Source: Sphingobacterium sp. UGAL515B_05 (GTDB taxonomy: Bacteria; Bacteroidota; Bacteroidia; Sphingobacteriales; Sphingobacteriaceae). Taken from it: 64,000 nucleotides of DNA. Location of the stretch: positions 4,340,001 through 4,404,000 of the forward strand of contig NZ_CP109907.1 in the NCBI RefSeq assembly GCF_033097525.1. Direction: 5' to 3'. The notes beneath the pieces are model-generated. The model ran no database searches, was not told where the DNA came from, and saw nothing but the letters and a program-made list of their open reading frames with translations. How positions within the stretch are numbered: the first letter of the stretch is position 1; each line of letters starts with the position of its first letter. Both the position numbers and the translations under genes were made by a program. This document shows positions 17,348 through 26,288 of this stretch, in pieces.

Positions 17348-18547
17348 TTAATTGAAGTATAATATCACATTTAAAGGCTCATCTTTTACAGTTACTCTCT
17401 TTTCGGTAGGCCCATTTTTATTGCTGTACCTCAAGGTATAAGACTGGTTTTTTTTCACGATAAATGTTAAATAATCATTCGCATCCTGCAGTTTAGTTGC
17501 GGTCGAACCACCGCCAATTTGATCATTTCCTTGAAAGATATCCACATTGCATTTTGTTCTGCCTTCCGGTTGACATTGATCGTTACTAAGATACATGGTT
17601 ACGTTTAGACGGGTGTAAGATTTGTCGTTCAATTGTTGGCTATATTGCTGATTGAATAGATCAATATACCGCTGGGAAACATTATCTGCATATACTTCTG
17701 TTTCGCTCCATGCTGGGAATGAGGTAGCTGCCGGTTTGTAGGAAGCCGCATAAATGGAATGTTCCTTGCTATTCGGATCGGCTTTCCCTGCGTCGGCCAA
17801 AAACCAGCTGTAATTTAGGTCTTTGTCCGGATAATATTCAGTAAAATACCATTTACCATTCATCCATACCTCGACCCAACTGTGGTTACCACGATTGTCA
17901 TGCCAGTTTGGTGTACCTGCAATCCGGGCCGGTATACCTACTGATCGCAATGCATCGATCAATAAAATGGATAATCCGGTACAAGATGCCATCCCTTGGC
18001 TTATCGATTCAGATGGATTTTGATCTGCTTTTTTTCGTTGGGTATTGTAATCGACTTTTACTTCATCTCTGATATTCTTATTTATGGCTACAATGGCATC
18101 TTTTATCGTTTTGCTATTTGTTACATATTTTGAGAAACGATCGTAGAAATCACCACGCCAGTCGTCTAGATCTTCAGAAAATACACGATAGGGCAATACC
18201 TCATTTAGAAAAATAGAATCTGGAATTTCCTTAGCCCAGGAAAATGTTGATCTTGCCTGGTAAGCCTTTTCAATATTATGGATAAGATGATCACTCTTAA
18301 TCGTCGTCAAATCATTCTTAGGCATATAAGCTATGAGAAAAGCCGCACCTTCACGCATTTCTTTTGGCAGTTTCGCTAGTACTTTTTCCAATTCATTACG
18401 ATTCATGCCGGCAGCTTTTAGTGCATTTTTGACCGGTTTTTGATACTGACCTGGTAAAGAGGAAAGCTTGAAATCTTGTGCAGATGCTTTGAAAAAAATG
18501 GCTGTAGATAAACAGCAGAAAACTAAAGAAAATACCTTTTTAAACAT
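17348..18547 (-). CDS. Secreted transglutaminase-like protein
   Basis: 399 residues with a Sec signal (about 1-23, ending ASAQ). A helical N-terminal part precedes the transglutaminase core: catalytic Cys189 in QGMASCTGLSILLIDALRSV, His222 in GNHSWVEVWMNGKWY and the acidic segment YYPDKDLNYSWF where the third residue is expected. The C-terminal about 100 residues (VTMYLSNDQCQPEGRTKCNV onward) form an extra beta-sandwich with Cys pairs. It probably acts in the periplasm on peptides or as a cysteine protease. Monocistronic. Confidence 0.85.
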   Translation of the reverse strand: MFKKVFSLVFCCLSTAIFFKASAQDFKLSSLPGQYQKPVKNALKAAGMNRNELEKVLAKLPKEMREGAAFLIAYMPKNDLTTIKSDHLIHNIEKAYQARSTFSWAKEIPDSIFLNEVLPYRVFSEDLDDWRGDFYDRFSKYVTNSKTIKDAIVAINKNIRDEVKVDYNTQRKKADQNPSESISQGMASCTGLSILLIDALRSVGIPARIAGTPNWHDNRGNHSWVEVWMNGKWYFTEYYPDKDLNYSWFLADAGKADPNSKEHSIYAASYKPAATSFPAWSETEVYADNVSQRYIDLFNQQYSQQLNDKSYTRLNVTMYLSNDQCQPEGRTKCNVDIFQGNDQIGGGSTATKLQDANDYLTFIVKKNQSYTLRYSNKNGPTEKRVTVKDEPLNVILYFN

Positions 18548-18992
18548 AATATACGCTTGCTTGTTCTTTATCTATTTAAATTAACACAATTTGTATATTT
18601 CAAACATAGATAAATTGATTTTTATATGCAAAAATACGTTTTATAGTCTGACTCGTAACTTAGAAGCCCAATTTACATAATTTCTTCTTTGACAGCCAAT
18701 GAGCCTCTGTTCTAGCCCGATAGCTACCTGCATTGGGACAGAGCCGTATCACAGTCCCTGTGAATCCGAGATGAATCCGACATTCTTTTGGAGTGACAGC
18801 CCTCTATTAAGGTGGACTCAACGTGGACCCAACGCGAACGAAGTACAACGATGTACTTTTGGATTGCGCTGCACTTCTAAAAAGTCAAAAGGTGTTAATC
18901 CCGCACAATTTCATTTGCAAATGAATACAAATTTATTTTAGTTTGAAGATCTTTACGGCAAAGTAAAGATCGTAACCCAAAAAATAATTTGA
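18548..18992. other. Intergenic region with a less AT-rich core
   Basis: The flanks are AT-rich, but about 18695-18900 is visibly richer in G and C than its neighbours. It holds a small hairpin (AAGTAC-AACGAT-GTACTT near 18840-18857). A plus-strand frame of 80 codons is open across it but has a composition unlike neighbouring genes and no recognised product. It could be a structured RNA or a dispersed repeat; I cannot decide. Confidence 0.35.
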
Positions 18993-19790
18993 ATGACAAT
19001 TCCGATGAAGCCGTTTCATTTTCTATATTATAGTGTATGCTGTCTGATCCTTTTATCTGGTATGCTGTATTCCTGTCAATCGCAAAATCCGGATCGGGTG
19101 ATCCTTGAAAAATTGGATAGAACCTTTAATGCATCCAAATTTTATGGCCCCAAAATAAAAAGGAGCGAAGAGTTGCTGCATGCGGACGTTAAAAGTATGG
19201 ATAAGAAAGAGTTGAAAGAAGTCTTTGAAACCGCCATATTTAAAAAGGATACGCTTGCTATTTTTAATTCAGAAGGGAGCCTGCCAACGTTATTTTATAT
19301 CGAGTCTACCGCAGCTTGGGGAACACGGAAATTAAAGCCAGTTAAAGATTTCGGTTATCGTTATACAACTGTTTCTTATAATGAAGAAAAGGATACCGTA
19401 GCGATATTATCCGGAGTCTCTTTTCCAGCCTTGACTGTGGCAGAGGATAAAAATGGTGAATTTACTTATCTATATGCACTGAAGTCTTCAAAAAATAAAG
19501 ATGATTTTCAAAATATTTACAACTATCTACAGAAGACGTTTACAAAATTGATGCTTCAAGATGATGCGGGAAGTGGTATAAAAGGTTGGGAAAATAAAGA
19601 CTTTTACTATTTTTTGCATAAAAAAAATAGAAGGGAAGAACAGATTTTTTCATTTGGAGAAGATGAAGACGACAAGCCGACGACTACAGACATCACCGAT
19701 ATCCGTTTGGAAATTTATTCTAAAATTTACATCCAAAATATGCAAAAAGAGCAGGTTTACTTACCGGATTATATCCCCATTATCAAATGA
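18993..19790 (+). CDS. Hypothetical lipoprotein
   Basis: 265 residues; the signal MKPFHFLYYSVCCLILLSGML with lipobox LYSC places the acylated Cys near 28. A second Met at codon 5 could be the true start. The mature domain is mixed alpha/beta with no catalytic motif I recognise; the C-terminus contains an acidic stretch (FGEDEDDKPTTTD). Its closest neighbour is the acyltransferase 105 bp downstream. Confidence 0.6.
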   Translation: MTIPMKPFHFLYYSVCCLILLSGMLYSCQSQNPDRVILEKLDRTFNASKFYGPKIKRSEELLHADVKSMDKKELKEVFETAIFKKDTLAIFNSEGSLPTLFYIESTAAWGTRKLKPVKDFGYRYTTVSYNEEKDTVAILSGVSFPALTVAEDKNGEFTYLYALKSSKNKDDFQNIYNYLQKTFTKLMLQDDAGSGIKGWENKDFYYFLHKKNRREEQIFSFGEDEDDKPTTTDITDIRLEIYSKIYIQNMQKEQVYLPDYIPIIK

Positions 19791-19895
19791 CAGATGTAGA
19801 TAATGGGTAACCTGCAAACTTGTTACAAACCTGCATAAGCGAATTTGTTTATATTTACTTCCTTGTAAAAAAATCAATCAAATCGTTTTATTTTT

Positions 19896-21035
19896 ATGTC
19901 AGATACTCAAGTACCGACTTCCGCTTATGCAGATACCAAACCACATTATGCTGTACTTGATGGGTTACGAGGGGTCGCAGCTATTACCGTCGTTTGCTTT
20001 CATATTTTTGAAGCCTTTGCAACGAGCCATTTAGATCAGCGAATTAATCATGGTTATTTGGCGGTCGACTTTTTCTTTATGCTTTCGGGGTTTGTCGTGG
20101 GCTATGCTTATGATGATCGCTGGAAGACGATGACAACAAAAGAATTTATAAAACGAAGAATAATACGTTTACATCCGATGGTTGTTATGGGAGCGATCAT
20201 TGGAGCAGTTATGTTCTATTTTCAGGGTTGTTCTGTTTGGGATGTGACAAAAGTGACATTTTCTTCGCTGGCAATCGCAACCCTATTGAATGCTTTGTTA
20301 ATTCCTGCGATTCCGAGGCATGAAGTGAGAGGGCTTGGGGAGATGTTTCCATTAAATGGACCAAGCTGGTCGTTGTTTTTTGAATACATCGGTAATATCT
20401 TGTATGCATTGGTCATTCGAAGATTTTCGACCAAAGCATTAGCCGGACTCGTTATTTTATTCGGAATAGGTTTGGCTGCATTTGCGATATTGGGACCCTT
20501 GGGAGATATATGTGCTGGTTTTTCACTCACAGGAACAGAATTTACGGCAGGTTCACTTCGTCTTTTATTTTCTTTTACAGCGGGCCTGTTGCTATCGAGG
20601 ATATTTAAATCTTTACAGATCAAGGGGGCATTTTGGATTTGTAGTTTGATCTTAGTACCTCTTTTGGCTATGCCGCGCATTGGCGGCGCTGAGCATTTAT
20701 GGATGAATGGTCTGTACGATACATTATGTTGTGTTGTTGTTTTCCCTTTGCTTGTTATTTTAGGAGCATCTGGCAAGGGAGAAAGCGGTATTACAAGTTG
20801 GCTTTGCAAGTTTTTAGGCGATATATCCTATCCTTTGTATATGGTACATTATCCTTTTATTTATCTATACTATGCTTGGGTCAAGAATGAAAATCTGAAT
20901 TTTGAAGAATCTCTGCCGGGAGCAGCAGCTGTTGTCATCGGAAGTATAGTGCTTGCATACGGCTGTTTGAAGTTATACGATATACCCGTACGGCGATATT
21001 TGTCAAAACGATTTCTAAGATCAAAAGGGAAATAG
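19896..21035 (+). CDS. Acyltransferase family 3 membrane protein
   Basis: 379 residues with about ten membrane helices. The family signature is clear: YAVLDGLRGVAAITVVCFHIF with the catalytic His, then DFFFMLSGFVVGYAY, the basic RRIIRLHP motif, and NGPSWSLFFEY. These enzymes O-acylate sugars in surface polysaccharides, peptidoglycan or lipids. No glycan-synthesis genes flank it, so the acceptor is unknown. A rho-independent hairpin follows at 21077. Confidence 0.9.
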   Translation: MSDTQVPTSAYADTKPHYAVLDGLRGVAAITVVCFHIFEAFATSHLDQRINHGYLAVDFFFMLSGFVVGYAYDDRWKTMTTKEFIKRRIIRLHPMVVMGAIIGAVMFYFQGCSVWDVTKVTFSSLAIATLLNALLIPAIPRHEVRGLGEMFPLNGPSWSLFFEYIGNILYALVIRRFSTKALAGLVILFGIGLAAFAILGPLGDICAGFSLTGTEFTAGSLRLLFSFTAGLLLSRIFKSLQIKGAFWICSLILVPLLAMPRIGGAEHLWMNGLYDTLCCVVVFPLLVILGASGKGESGITSWLCKFLGDISYPLYMVHYPFIYLYYAWVKNENLNFEESLPGAAAVVIGSIVLAYGCLKLYDIPVRRYLSKRFLRSKGK

Positions 21036-21076
21036 CAGTCGGCAAACTAATCCTATATGTATTATAAAATAAAAAG

Positions 21077-21100
21077 AACACCAATTTATGGTGTTTTTTT
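21077..21100 (+). terminator. Rho-independent terminator after the acyltransferase
   Basis: A seven-bp stem (AACACCA/TGGTGTT) followed immediately by a run of T, 42 bp after the stop codon. Confidence 0.75.
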
Positions 21101-21168
21101 GTGCATATTACGTAGGGCAGTAACCTGTACATAGAGAAAATCTTGTCATGTTAAATAACGCTTGAATG

Positions 21169-21717
21169 TCAGTCTTTTTCAAAAAAAACGTTGTTATATT
21201 TCGACGAATAAAATACCAAATAGAAGCCTAAAGGACCTCGGTACACCGTTGGATCTGATTCAAGAATATGATGAGTGGGAGAGTCCATCCACAGCTTTAA
21301 GCGTGCGGATTCATAAGGACTAACTGTTTCGATCTTGCCCTTGTAAACTTTGGATACTTTACCTGCACTTACGACGTTGAAATAAATCGAATCGTTATCC
21401 TTTATGACAAAATTGTACCTATCGTATTGCCAGTCAGTTTGTTTTCCTGGGAATAGGTCATGTTTTATGTGATAAGTCCCATAATAATCTTCTTTTTTTA
21501 AGATTTTTGGGCTAGCGATCCATTGAAAAATTTGAGACAAAGAAAAAAGTAGAAATGCGCCGCCGATGAGAGATAAAATTGCGTAACCAAAGAAGCGTCT
21601 TTCTGTGAAAATTCCGCATAACATTAAAATTACCAGCAGTGGTAGAAAAATAAAAACAATGAAAAAATTGGCCCCAAATCCCATTTGATAAATTGTTGTG
21701 GCTTCGAAGAAAACCAA
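21169..21717 (-). CDS. Hypothetical membrane protein
   Basis: 182 residues: two membrane helices (FFIVFIFLPLLVILMLCGIF and GYAILSLIGGAFLLFSLSQIF) and a C-terminal soluble beta-rich domain (YGTYHIKHDLF, YNFVIKDNDSIYFNV). The soluble part may face the periplasm. No family recognised. It is 57 bp downstream of the DapB-like gene on the same strand. Confidence 0.6.
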   Translation of the reverse strand: MVFFEATTIYQMGFGANFFIVFIFLPLLVILMLCGIFTERRFFGYAILSLIGGAFLLFSLSQIFQWIASPKILKKEDYYGTYHIKHDLFPGKQTDWQYDRYNFVIKDNDSIYFNVVSAGKVSKVYKGKIETVSPYESARLKLWMDSPTHHILESDPTVYRGPLGFYLVFYSSKYNNVFFEKD

Positions 21718-21773
21718 ATGGATTTTCTTTTACTCCTCTTATAGAAACCTACTATCTAAATTGAAAGTTTTAA

Positions 21774-22457
21774 CTAAAGTAGCCCCATAGCGACCAAATC
21801 CAACACCGTATGCCTTCTATTGGCTAATTTATTATTGACACATGCTTCAAGGATTTTTTTGACACCATTTGAATAAGAATCATGTCCGAGGACCTTGGTC
21901 TCAATTTTAATTTCATCATTTTTATCTTTGATCACAATCTGATGGTAGGCATGCTTTTCTAAGTAGGCAACGGGAATATTTATTTTATAAGCTTGCGTTT
22001 TCGCATCGCGAATGGAGACAACACGCTCATGAGCGACCTGTAAAGAGTTGGCGATATGATAAGCTGTACCTGGTTCAGTATTCTTGGAGGCCTGATGAGA
22101 CTCTATAATAGATATTTCATAGTCTTTGAAATTATGACCAAATTGTTGAAGCATATGGAGCGTTTTTAGCAAAAGTACGGAGGTATTCGGGCAAATGACA
22201 AGTGGAAAAGCAGTCTCAAGCTTTTCGGTCTCTAGCCCCGTCGACAGTTCAATTAATACCGAATCTGTACGTGCACAAAAATCAAGACAATCCTGTAACT
22301 CCCGGCCCGATCCGGCATGTATAACAATAGATGGAGATGTCGTTGTAATGGATGGTTGCCAAGGTGAAATTTCAACATTGGGAATGGAATAATCGGCTTC
22401 CAGTATTGCGTTTGCAAGTTTTCCTGATCCTACTACAAAGGCTTTTTTTGTATTCAT
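21774..22457 (-). CDS. DapB-like (dihydrodipicolinate reductase-like) protein
   Basis: The ATG at 22457 starts MNTKKAFVVGSGKLANAILE, an atypical Rossmann motif; the longer frame adds 16 unrelated residues. The protein is 227 residues, near DapB length. The C-terminal substrate region reads ESHQASKNTEPGTA: compared with DapB's ExHHxxKxDxPSGTA, the first His (121) and the Lys (125) are kept, but the second His is Gln and the D and S of DxPSGT are altered. It may not make tetrahydrodipicolinate; it sits beside a PRISE-type reductase. Confidence 0.65.
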   Translation of the reverse strand: MNTKKAFVVGSGKLANAILEADYSIPNVEISPWQPSITTTSPSIVIHAGSGRELQDCLDFCARTDSVLIELSTGLETEKLETAFPLVICPNTSVLLLKTLHMLQQFGHNFKDYEISIIESHQASKNTEPGTAYHIANSLQVAHERVVSIRDAKTQAYKINIPVAYLEKHAYHQIVIKDKNDEIKIETKVLGHDSYSNGVKKILEACVNNKLANRRHTVLDLVAMGLL

Positions 22458-22597
22458 ATTGCTTGTTTTATCAAAATATCCGCTATCCTTCTGACTATTA
22501 ATCAATAAAATGATACCGGATGAATTTGTAATGAAGTAAAGGTTGTGCTTGAGCTAGGTAAGTTACAAAAATAGACGGTAAAATTTAATCTTTGCTA

Positions 22598-23653
22598 TTA
22601 TGGAATTATTCTTTTTTCACGCATTTCGTCAAAGAGCTGATAAAACATTTGTTCAGTATCGATAAATTCATGGAAACCGAGCCGTCTTGCCTTTGTGCCG
22701 TCGGCAAAAAAATCATAATCCCAAGAAAAGACAAAGTCGCCGAAAGGCCAAGCTGAAACCTGCGCATAGTTATAGCTTAATGCATGCTCTTCTTTTAATT
22801 TTTGCCATACAGGTTCCTTATCTGCCATCATTGTTTCGAGTGATAGCGGGATCGGGTCAGCACTTTTCATATCAAAATAGGCTGCTAATTTGGGCCATAG
22901 TTCCTTCCAGCGGAAGAGATCGCCATTGTTAATGTTGAAGGCTTGATTGGCCGCTTGTGGATTGGTCGAGGCCCATACCGTTGCTTTGGCTAATAGTGTT
23001 GAATCGGTCATTTCCATCAATGTCTGAAAAGCGCCAATTTTTCCTGGAAACCGAAGCGGAATACCGAGTTCTTTTGAGATAGAAGCATATACAGCAATGA
23101 GCAACGCTAGATTCATCGGATTATTGGGAGCCGTTCCACCAACAACTGACGGACGGATCGCCGACCAAGTCCATTTCTTACCTTGTTGCAGTTGTTCGAG
23201 GTATTGCTGTTGGCTGGTATTGAATTCAGGTGGCATATGTCCGGCATCTGATTCTTTGGCCGGCGTCTTGAAAGGACCCAGGTAACCACCGTATACTTTA
23301 TACCCCTGCATTAAGCTGATGTGTTGAAGATTACCTGCTATTGGTTCCACCACAGTCAAGACATTGCTTAGCATTCTCATATTGGGCTCTACCAGCTCAG
23401 CCCAGGTCGGCCTATCCTGATATGCAACATAGTAAATATGAGTCACAGAATCCAAGTTGCCTAGTTTTTTGATACAATCGGCTATATCTAATAAATCTAC
23501 AGCGATAAAACGAACCTTATTCCGATCATCATTTGTTCGTCGTGATAAACCTATAATTTCCCATTCTTCCGTCTTTTCAAGGTAGTCTATGAGATTGTTG
23601 CCTATGACGCCATTGGCGCCCACAACTAAAGCGGTGTTTTTTCTAGTCTTCAT
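22598..23653 (-). CDS. PRISE-type short-chain reductase
   Basis: 351-residue NAD(P)-binding protein. The N-terminal motif is VVGANGVIGNNLIDYL and the segment IIGLSRR follows strand 2. THIYYVAY, EPNMRMLSNVL and LMQGYKVYGG are characteristic of the progesterone 5-beta-reductase/iridoid synthase-like (PRISE) group, with the Lys-Val-Tyr pair as the probable catalytic residues. These reduce activated C=C bonds of enones. It is divergently transcribed from an AraC regulator at 23727, which likely controls it. Confidence 0.85.
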   Translation of the reverse strand: MKTRKNTALVVGANGVIGNNLIDYLEKTEEWEIIGLSRRTNDDRNKVRFIAVDLLDIADCIKKLGNLDSVTHIYYVAYQDRPTWAELVEPNMRMLSNVLTVVEPIAGNLQHISLMQGYKVYGGYLGPFKTPAKESDAGHMPPEFNTSQQQYLEQLQQGKKWTWSAIRPSVVGGTAPNNPMNLALLIAVYASISKELGIPLRFPGKIGAFQTLMEMTDSTLLAKATVWASTNPQAANQAFNINNGDLFRWKELWPKLAAYFDMKSADPIPLSLETMMADKEPVWQKLKEEHALSYNYAQVSAWPFGDFVFSWDYDFFADGTKARRLGFHEFIDTEQMFYQLFDEMREKRIIP

Positions 23654-23726
23654 CTTTATCTATTATTTATAAGGCCAAAGTTAGTTGGAAGCCTGGTGGG
23701 GTTTAATGTAAAAATCCAACATAATT

Positions 23727-24530
23727 ATGTATATTTCTGAAATGAAACGTTATCGTCAGTTTGAACCGGTGCTTATTTCAGGATTTAAGATGCTCGAATG
23801 GAACCATCCCGAGCATAATCATAATCATTACGAGTTCATTTTTATTCGGGCGGGTTCAGGACGACATATCGTTAATGGACATTCATTTCCTTACGGGGCA
23901 GGAGCAATCTTTCTGCTTGGGCCAGATGATCAGCATTATTTTGAAATCGAACAACTCACACATTTTGTTTATCTTAAATTTACCGACGCCTACCTTGGTC
24001 GTGACACTTCGGGTGCTACGCCCGCAATACAACAGCTGGAATATATCATAAAAAGTAGAGAAACCCATCAGATGGGGTTTCAATTAGCGGGAGAAGATAA
24101 GCTGGTGATAGAACAGATCTTTGATATACTCCTTTTATTAAAGAAAGATCAAACCGGAAATCAGGAGCTTATTTGGTTGCAATTATTCAGCATTGCACAT
24201 GTTCTGCAGCGAAATATGCCTGAATTGCGTAGTAGTAGTACCAAAAGCCGCGATCTGCAGGCTATGTTTTGCTATATTCATAAAAATATTTACGATCCCA
24301 ACTGTCTGCGGATACAAATGATGGCGGAGCACTTTAATATTGCCAACGATTATCTTGGTATTTACTTTAAACGTCAGGCAGGGATTACCTTACGGGACTA
24401 TATTCAAAACTACCGCAGTACCTTGATACGTCAACGAATAGCAGTAGGAAGAGTTACCTTAAAGGAAATTGCTGCTGAATTTGGGCTGACCGATGTCAGT
24501 CACCTGACTAAGATTATACATAAAGCGTAG
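23727..24530 (+). CDS. AraC-family transcriptional regulator
   Basis: 267 residues: a cupin sensor (HNHNHYEFIFIRAGSGRHIV, about 25-85) and a C-terminal double HTH (LRIQMMAEHFNIANDYLGIYFKRQAGITLRDYI, then VTLKEIAAEFGLTDVSHLTKI). It faces the PRISE reductase across 73 bp, so it is likely its local regulator. ATG 23727 or the in-frame ATG at 23742 may be used; a TATATTTC sequence overlapping the first start favours the second slightly. Confidence 0.88.
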   Translation: MYISEMKRYRQFEPVLISGFKMLEWNHPEHNHNHYEFIFIRAGSGRHIVNGHSFPYGAGAIFLLGPDDQHYFEIEQLTHFVYLKFTDAYLGRDTSGATPAIQQLEYIIKSRETHQMGFQLAGEDKLVIEQIFDILLLLKKDQTGNQELIWLQLFSIAHVLQRNMPELRSSSTKSRDLQAMFCYIHKNIYDPNCLRIQMMAEHFNIANDYLGIYFKRQAGITLRDYIQNYRSTLIRQRIAVGRVTLKEIAAEFGLTDVSHLTKIIHKA

Positions 24531-24648
24531 TCTATTCCCGTCGAAAGAAGTTGTTGAGATTAATAGCTTATGAATATAATGGGTTACCGGCCCAGGCGGA
24601 AAGGATTTAGAGAAGTAAAATACGTAGTAAAGATTTTAGAAAATTGAG

Positions 24649-25215
24649 ATGTTATATAGAAATATTGCGGAAGAGATTATCCGATTAGCGCAGGACGACG
24701 AATCAATGCGGGAAAAGTTATTACAGAGGGGAGAGCTTCATGGTGGATATCATGCGGAGATGGAAACAATTCACCAACGGAATGCAGAAAGACTACGTGA
24801 AATCATTGCCGAAATAGGTTATCCAACTATTTCAAAAGTCGGCGAAGCGGCTAGCAATTCAGCTTGGCTGATTGTTCAGCATGCGATAGGAGAACCTCAG
24901 TTTATGCAAGATTGTTATCAGTTGCTTCTTGATAATATTATGGACATCAATCGCGCAAATCTGGCTTATTTGCACGATCGAATTCAGGTTTTCAAAAGTA
25001 AGCCGCAACGTTATGGGACACAGTTAAGCAGCAGTGGCAGTATTTATCCCGTGGAAGATAAAGGTGCAATAAACAGCTTGAGGAGCAGTATGAACCTTTT
25101 ACCCCTTAATCCTATAGAAATGAATAAAATTGAACATGTGGAACGAATTCAATTACTGGATCAGGAGAATGACACCTACAATGAGTGGCGAAAAAAAGTT
25201 GGCTGGGTGAATTGA
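24649..25215 (+). CDS. DUF6624-like protein
   Basis: 188 residues, cytosolic, no signal. The conserved pattern is RNAERLREIIAEIGYPTISK, then VGEAASNSAWLIVQHA, LAYLHDRIQVF and QRYGTQL, which I associate with DUF6624. The function of this family is not known. The gene lies 118 bp after the AraC gene and 32 bp before the TetR gene, whose promoter and operator overlap that gap. Confidence 0.7.
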   Translation: MLYRNIAEEIIRLAQDDESMREKLLQRGELHGGYHAEMETIHQRNAERLREIIAEIGYPTISKVGEAASNSAWLIVQHAIGEPQFMQDCYQLLLDNIMDINRANLAYLHDRIQVFKSKPQRYGTQLSSSGSIYPVEDKGAINSLRSSMNLLPLNPIEMNKIEHVERIQLLDQENDTYNEWRKKVGWVN

Positions 25216-25240
25216 TTTTTCGACATTTTTTGTAGATTTG
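25212..25240 (+). promoter_or_regulatory. Candidate promoter of the TetR gene
   Basis: TAGATTTG at 25233-25240 fits the -7 element; a TTG lies 18 bp upstream at 25212-25214. The start codon is only 7 bp beyond, so the mRNA would be nearly leaderless. The inverted repeat 25220-25244 overlaps it. Confidence 0.45.
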
Positions 25241-25244
25241 TCGA
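25220..25244. promoter_or_regulatory. Candidate TetR operator 1
   Basis: Inverted repeat TCGACA-N13-TGTCGA, perfect in its half-sites, spanning the presumed -7 element of the TetR gene. The same geometry recurs at 25914-25938. Confidence 0.55.
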
Positions 25245-25247
25245 GTA

Positions 25248-25835
25248 ATGACGGGTCAACAAGAAAATATTAAGGAGGAAATTATCTTATCATCCATGAA
25301 AGTGTTTGAAACATATGGATTTGCAAGGGTTTCTATGCAGGATATTTCAAAAGCTTGTGGAAAGGGTCGGAGCACGTTATATTACTATTTTACCAGTAAA
25401 ATGGATGTCTTTGATGCGATTGCGGAGTACTTATGTCAGCAAGTGTTTGAGGTCGCGCGTAGAACTTATAACAGGGACGCTTCACTGGAAGATAATTTAG
25501 TCGGTTTTTTACAAGCAAAACTACGTCAGATTAATTTAATTACGAAACGTTTTCATCTCGCGTTCGAAGATATGAAATCCGATCCAGCCTTGATGGTTTC
25601 GAAAACACGTTACATGCTGGACGACGAGATTAAGTTGATTCGTGAAATGATTGAATTAGCCGTTAGGAAAAAAGAAATTCAGGCCTTAGAGGAAAAGGAT
25701 ATCCTGTTTTTATCTGAAATGTTAGTGACAACATCACGTTGCTTTGAGCAGGAAGTTTTACTTTTTGATCGTTTTCCAGATTTTGAAGCTAGGCTTTCCT
25801 GGTTGACAAGTATATGTGTTAAGGGATTGCGCTAA
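25248..25835 (+). CDS. TetR/AcrR-family regulator
   Basis: 195 residues. The N-terminal HTH is textbook: FETYGFARVSMQDISKACGKGRSTLYYYFTSKMDVFDAI (about 18-56). The C-terminal helical ligand domain is not assignable to a ligand. The inverted repeat overlapping its own promoter suggests autorepression, and a matching repeat before 25988 suggests it also controls the two small genes downstream. Confidence 0.9.
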   Translation: MTGQQENIKEEIILSSMKVFETYGFARVSMQDISKACGKGRSTLYYYFTSKMDVFDAIAEYLCQQVFEVARRTYNRDASLEDNLVGFLQAKLRQINLITKRFHLAFEDMKSDPALMVSKTRYMLDDEIKLIREMIELAVRKKEIQALEEKDILFLSEMLVTTSRCFEQEVLLFDRFPDFEARLSWLTSICVKGLR

Positions 25836-25913
25836 CAATTCGGCAGTGTAGCCGAAGTAACTATTTTGAACAGTAAGGATGTATATTTATTGTTCTTTTT
25901 TTTGAAGCTTATT

Positions 25914-25938
25914 TCGACAAAAATACAAAATATGTCTA
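25914..25938. promoter_or_regulatory. Candidate TetR operator 2
   Basis: TCGACA-N13-TGTCTA: the same half-sites and spacing as 25220-25244, with one change in the right arm. It lies 50 bp before the small gene at 25988. Confidence 0.5.
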
Positions 25939-25987
25939 TTTTGATTGGTCGATTCTTTTTATACAGACAATAAACAGGATTACAACT

Positions 25988-26281
25988 ATGGTGTTAAATG
26001 CGAAAGTAGGAAAGTCGGTGGATAGCTTTGCATCAGAAAGATGCGTTTTGGTTATGGTGGAGACAGAGGAAACAATCCGCCCTGAAATGATGGGGTTGTT
26101 GGATCCAGATATTGATTGTTATTTATTAATACACAACGATGTGGAGCGCTTGGATAGCCTAGCTCTTGCGCTGGAAAATGAAAATAAAAAGGTTCGACTA
26201 GCCCGAGATTTTGAGGAACTGAAACAGATGCGTTTTTTGAACCACCACTTACAACAAATTGCCGTTAAAATTTTGAAATAA
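25988..26281 (+). CDS. Hypothetical small protein (97 aa)
   Basis: A soluble 97-residue protein with an alpha/beta look: strands CVLVMVET and DCYLLIHND and helices near RLDSLALALENENKKVRLA. It lacks catalytic motifs. It is followed after 7 bp by another small gene, so the two form a unit. A TetR-type inverted repeat lies upstream. I recognise no family. Confidence 0.55.
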   Translation: MVLNAKVGKSVDSFASERCVLVMVETEETIRPEMMGLLDPDIDCYLLIHNDVERLDSLALALENENKKVRLARDFEELKQMRFLNHHLQQIAVKILK

Positions 26282-26288
26282 TCTAAAT

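Noticed and set aside
18699..18941. 80-codon plus-strand ORF in the GC-richer island
   Set aside because: Composition unlike neighbouring genes and no family match; treated as non-coding.
20222..20809. 195-codon ORF antisense to the acyltransferase
   Set aside because: A shadow of the acyltransferase gene; no signal or family of its own.
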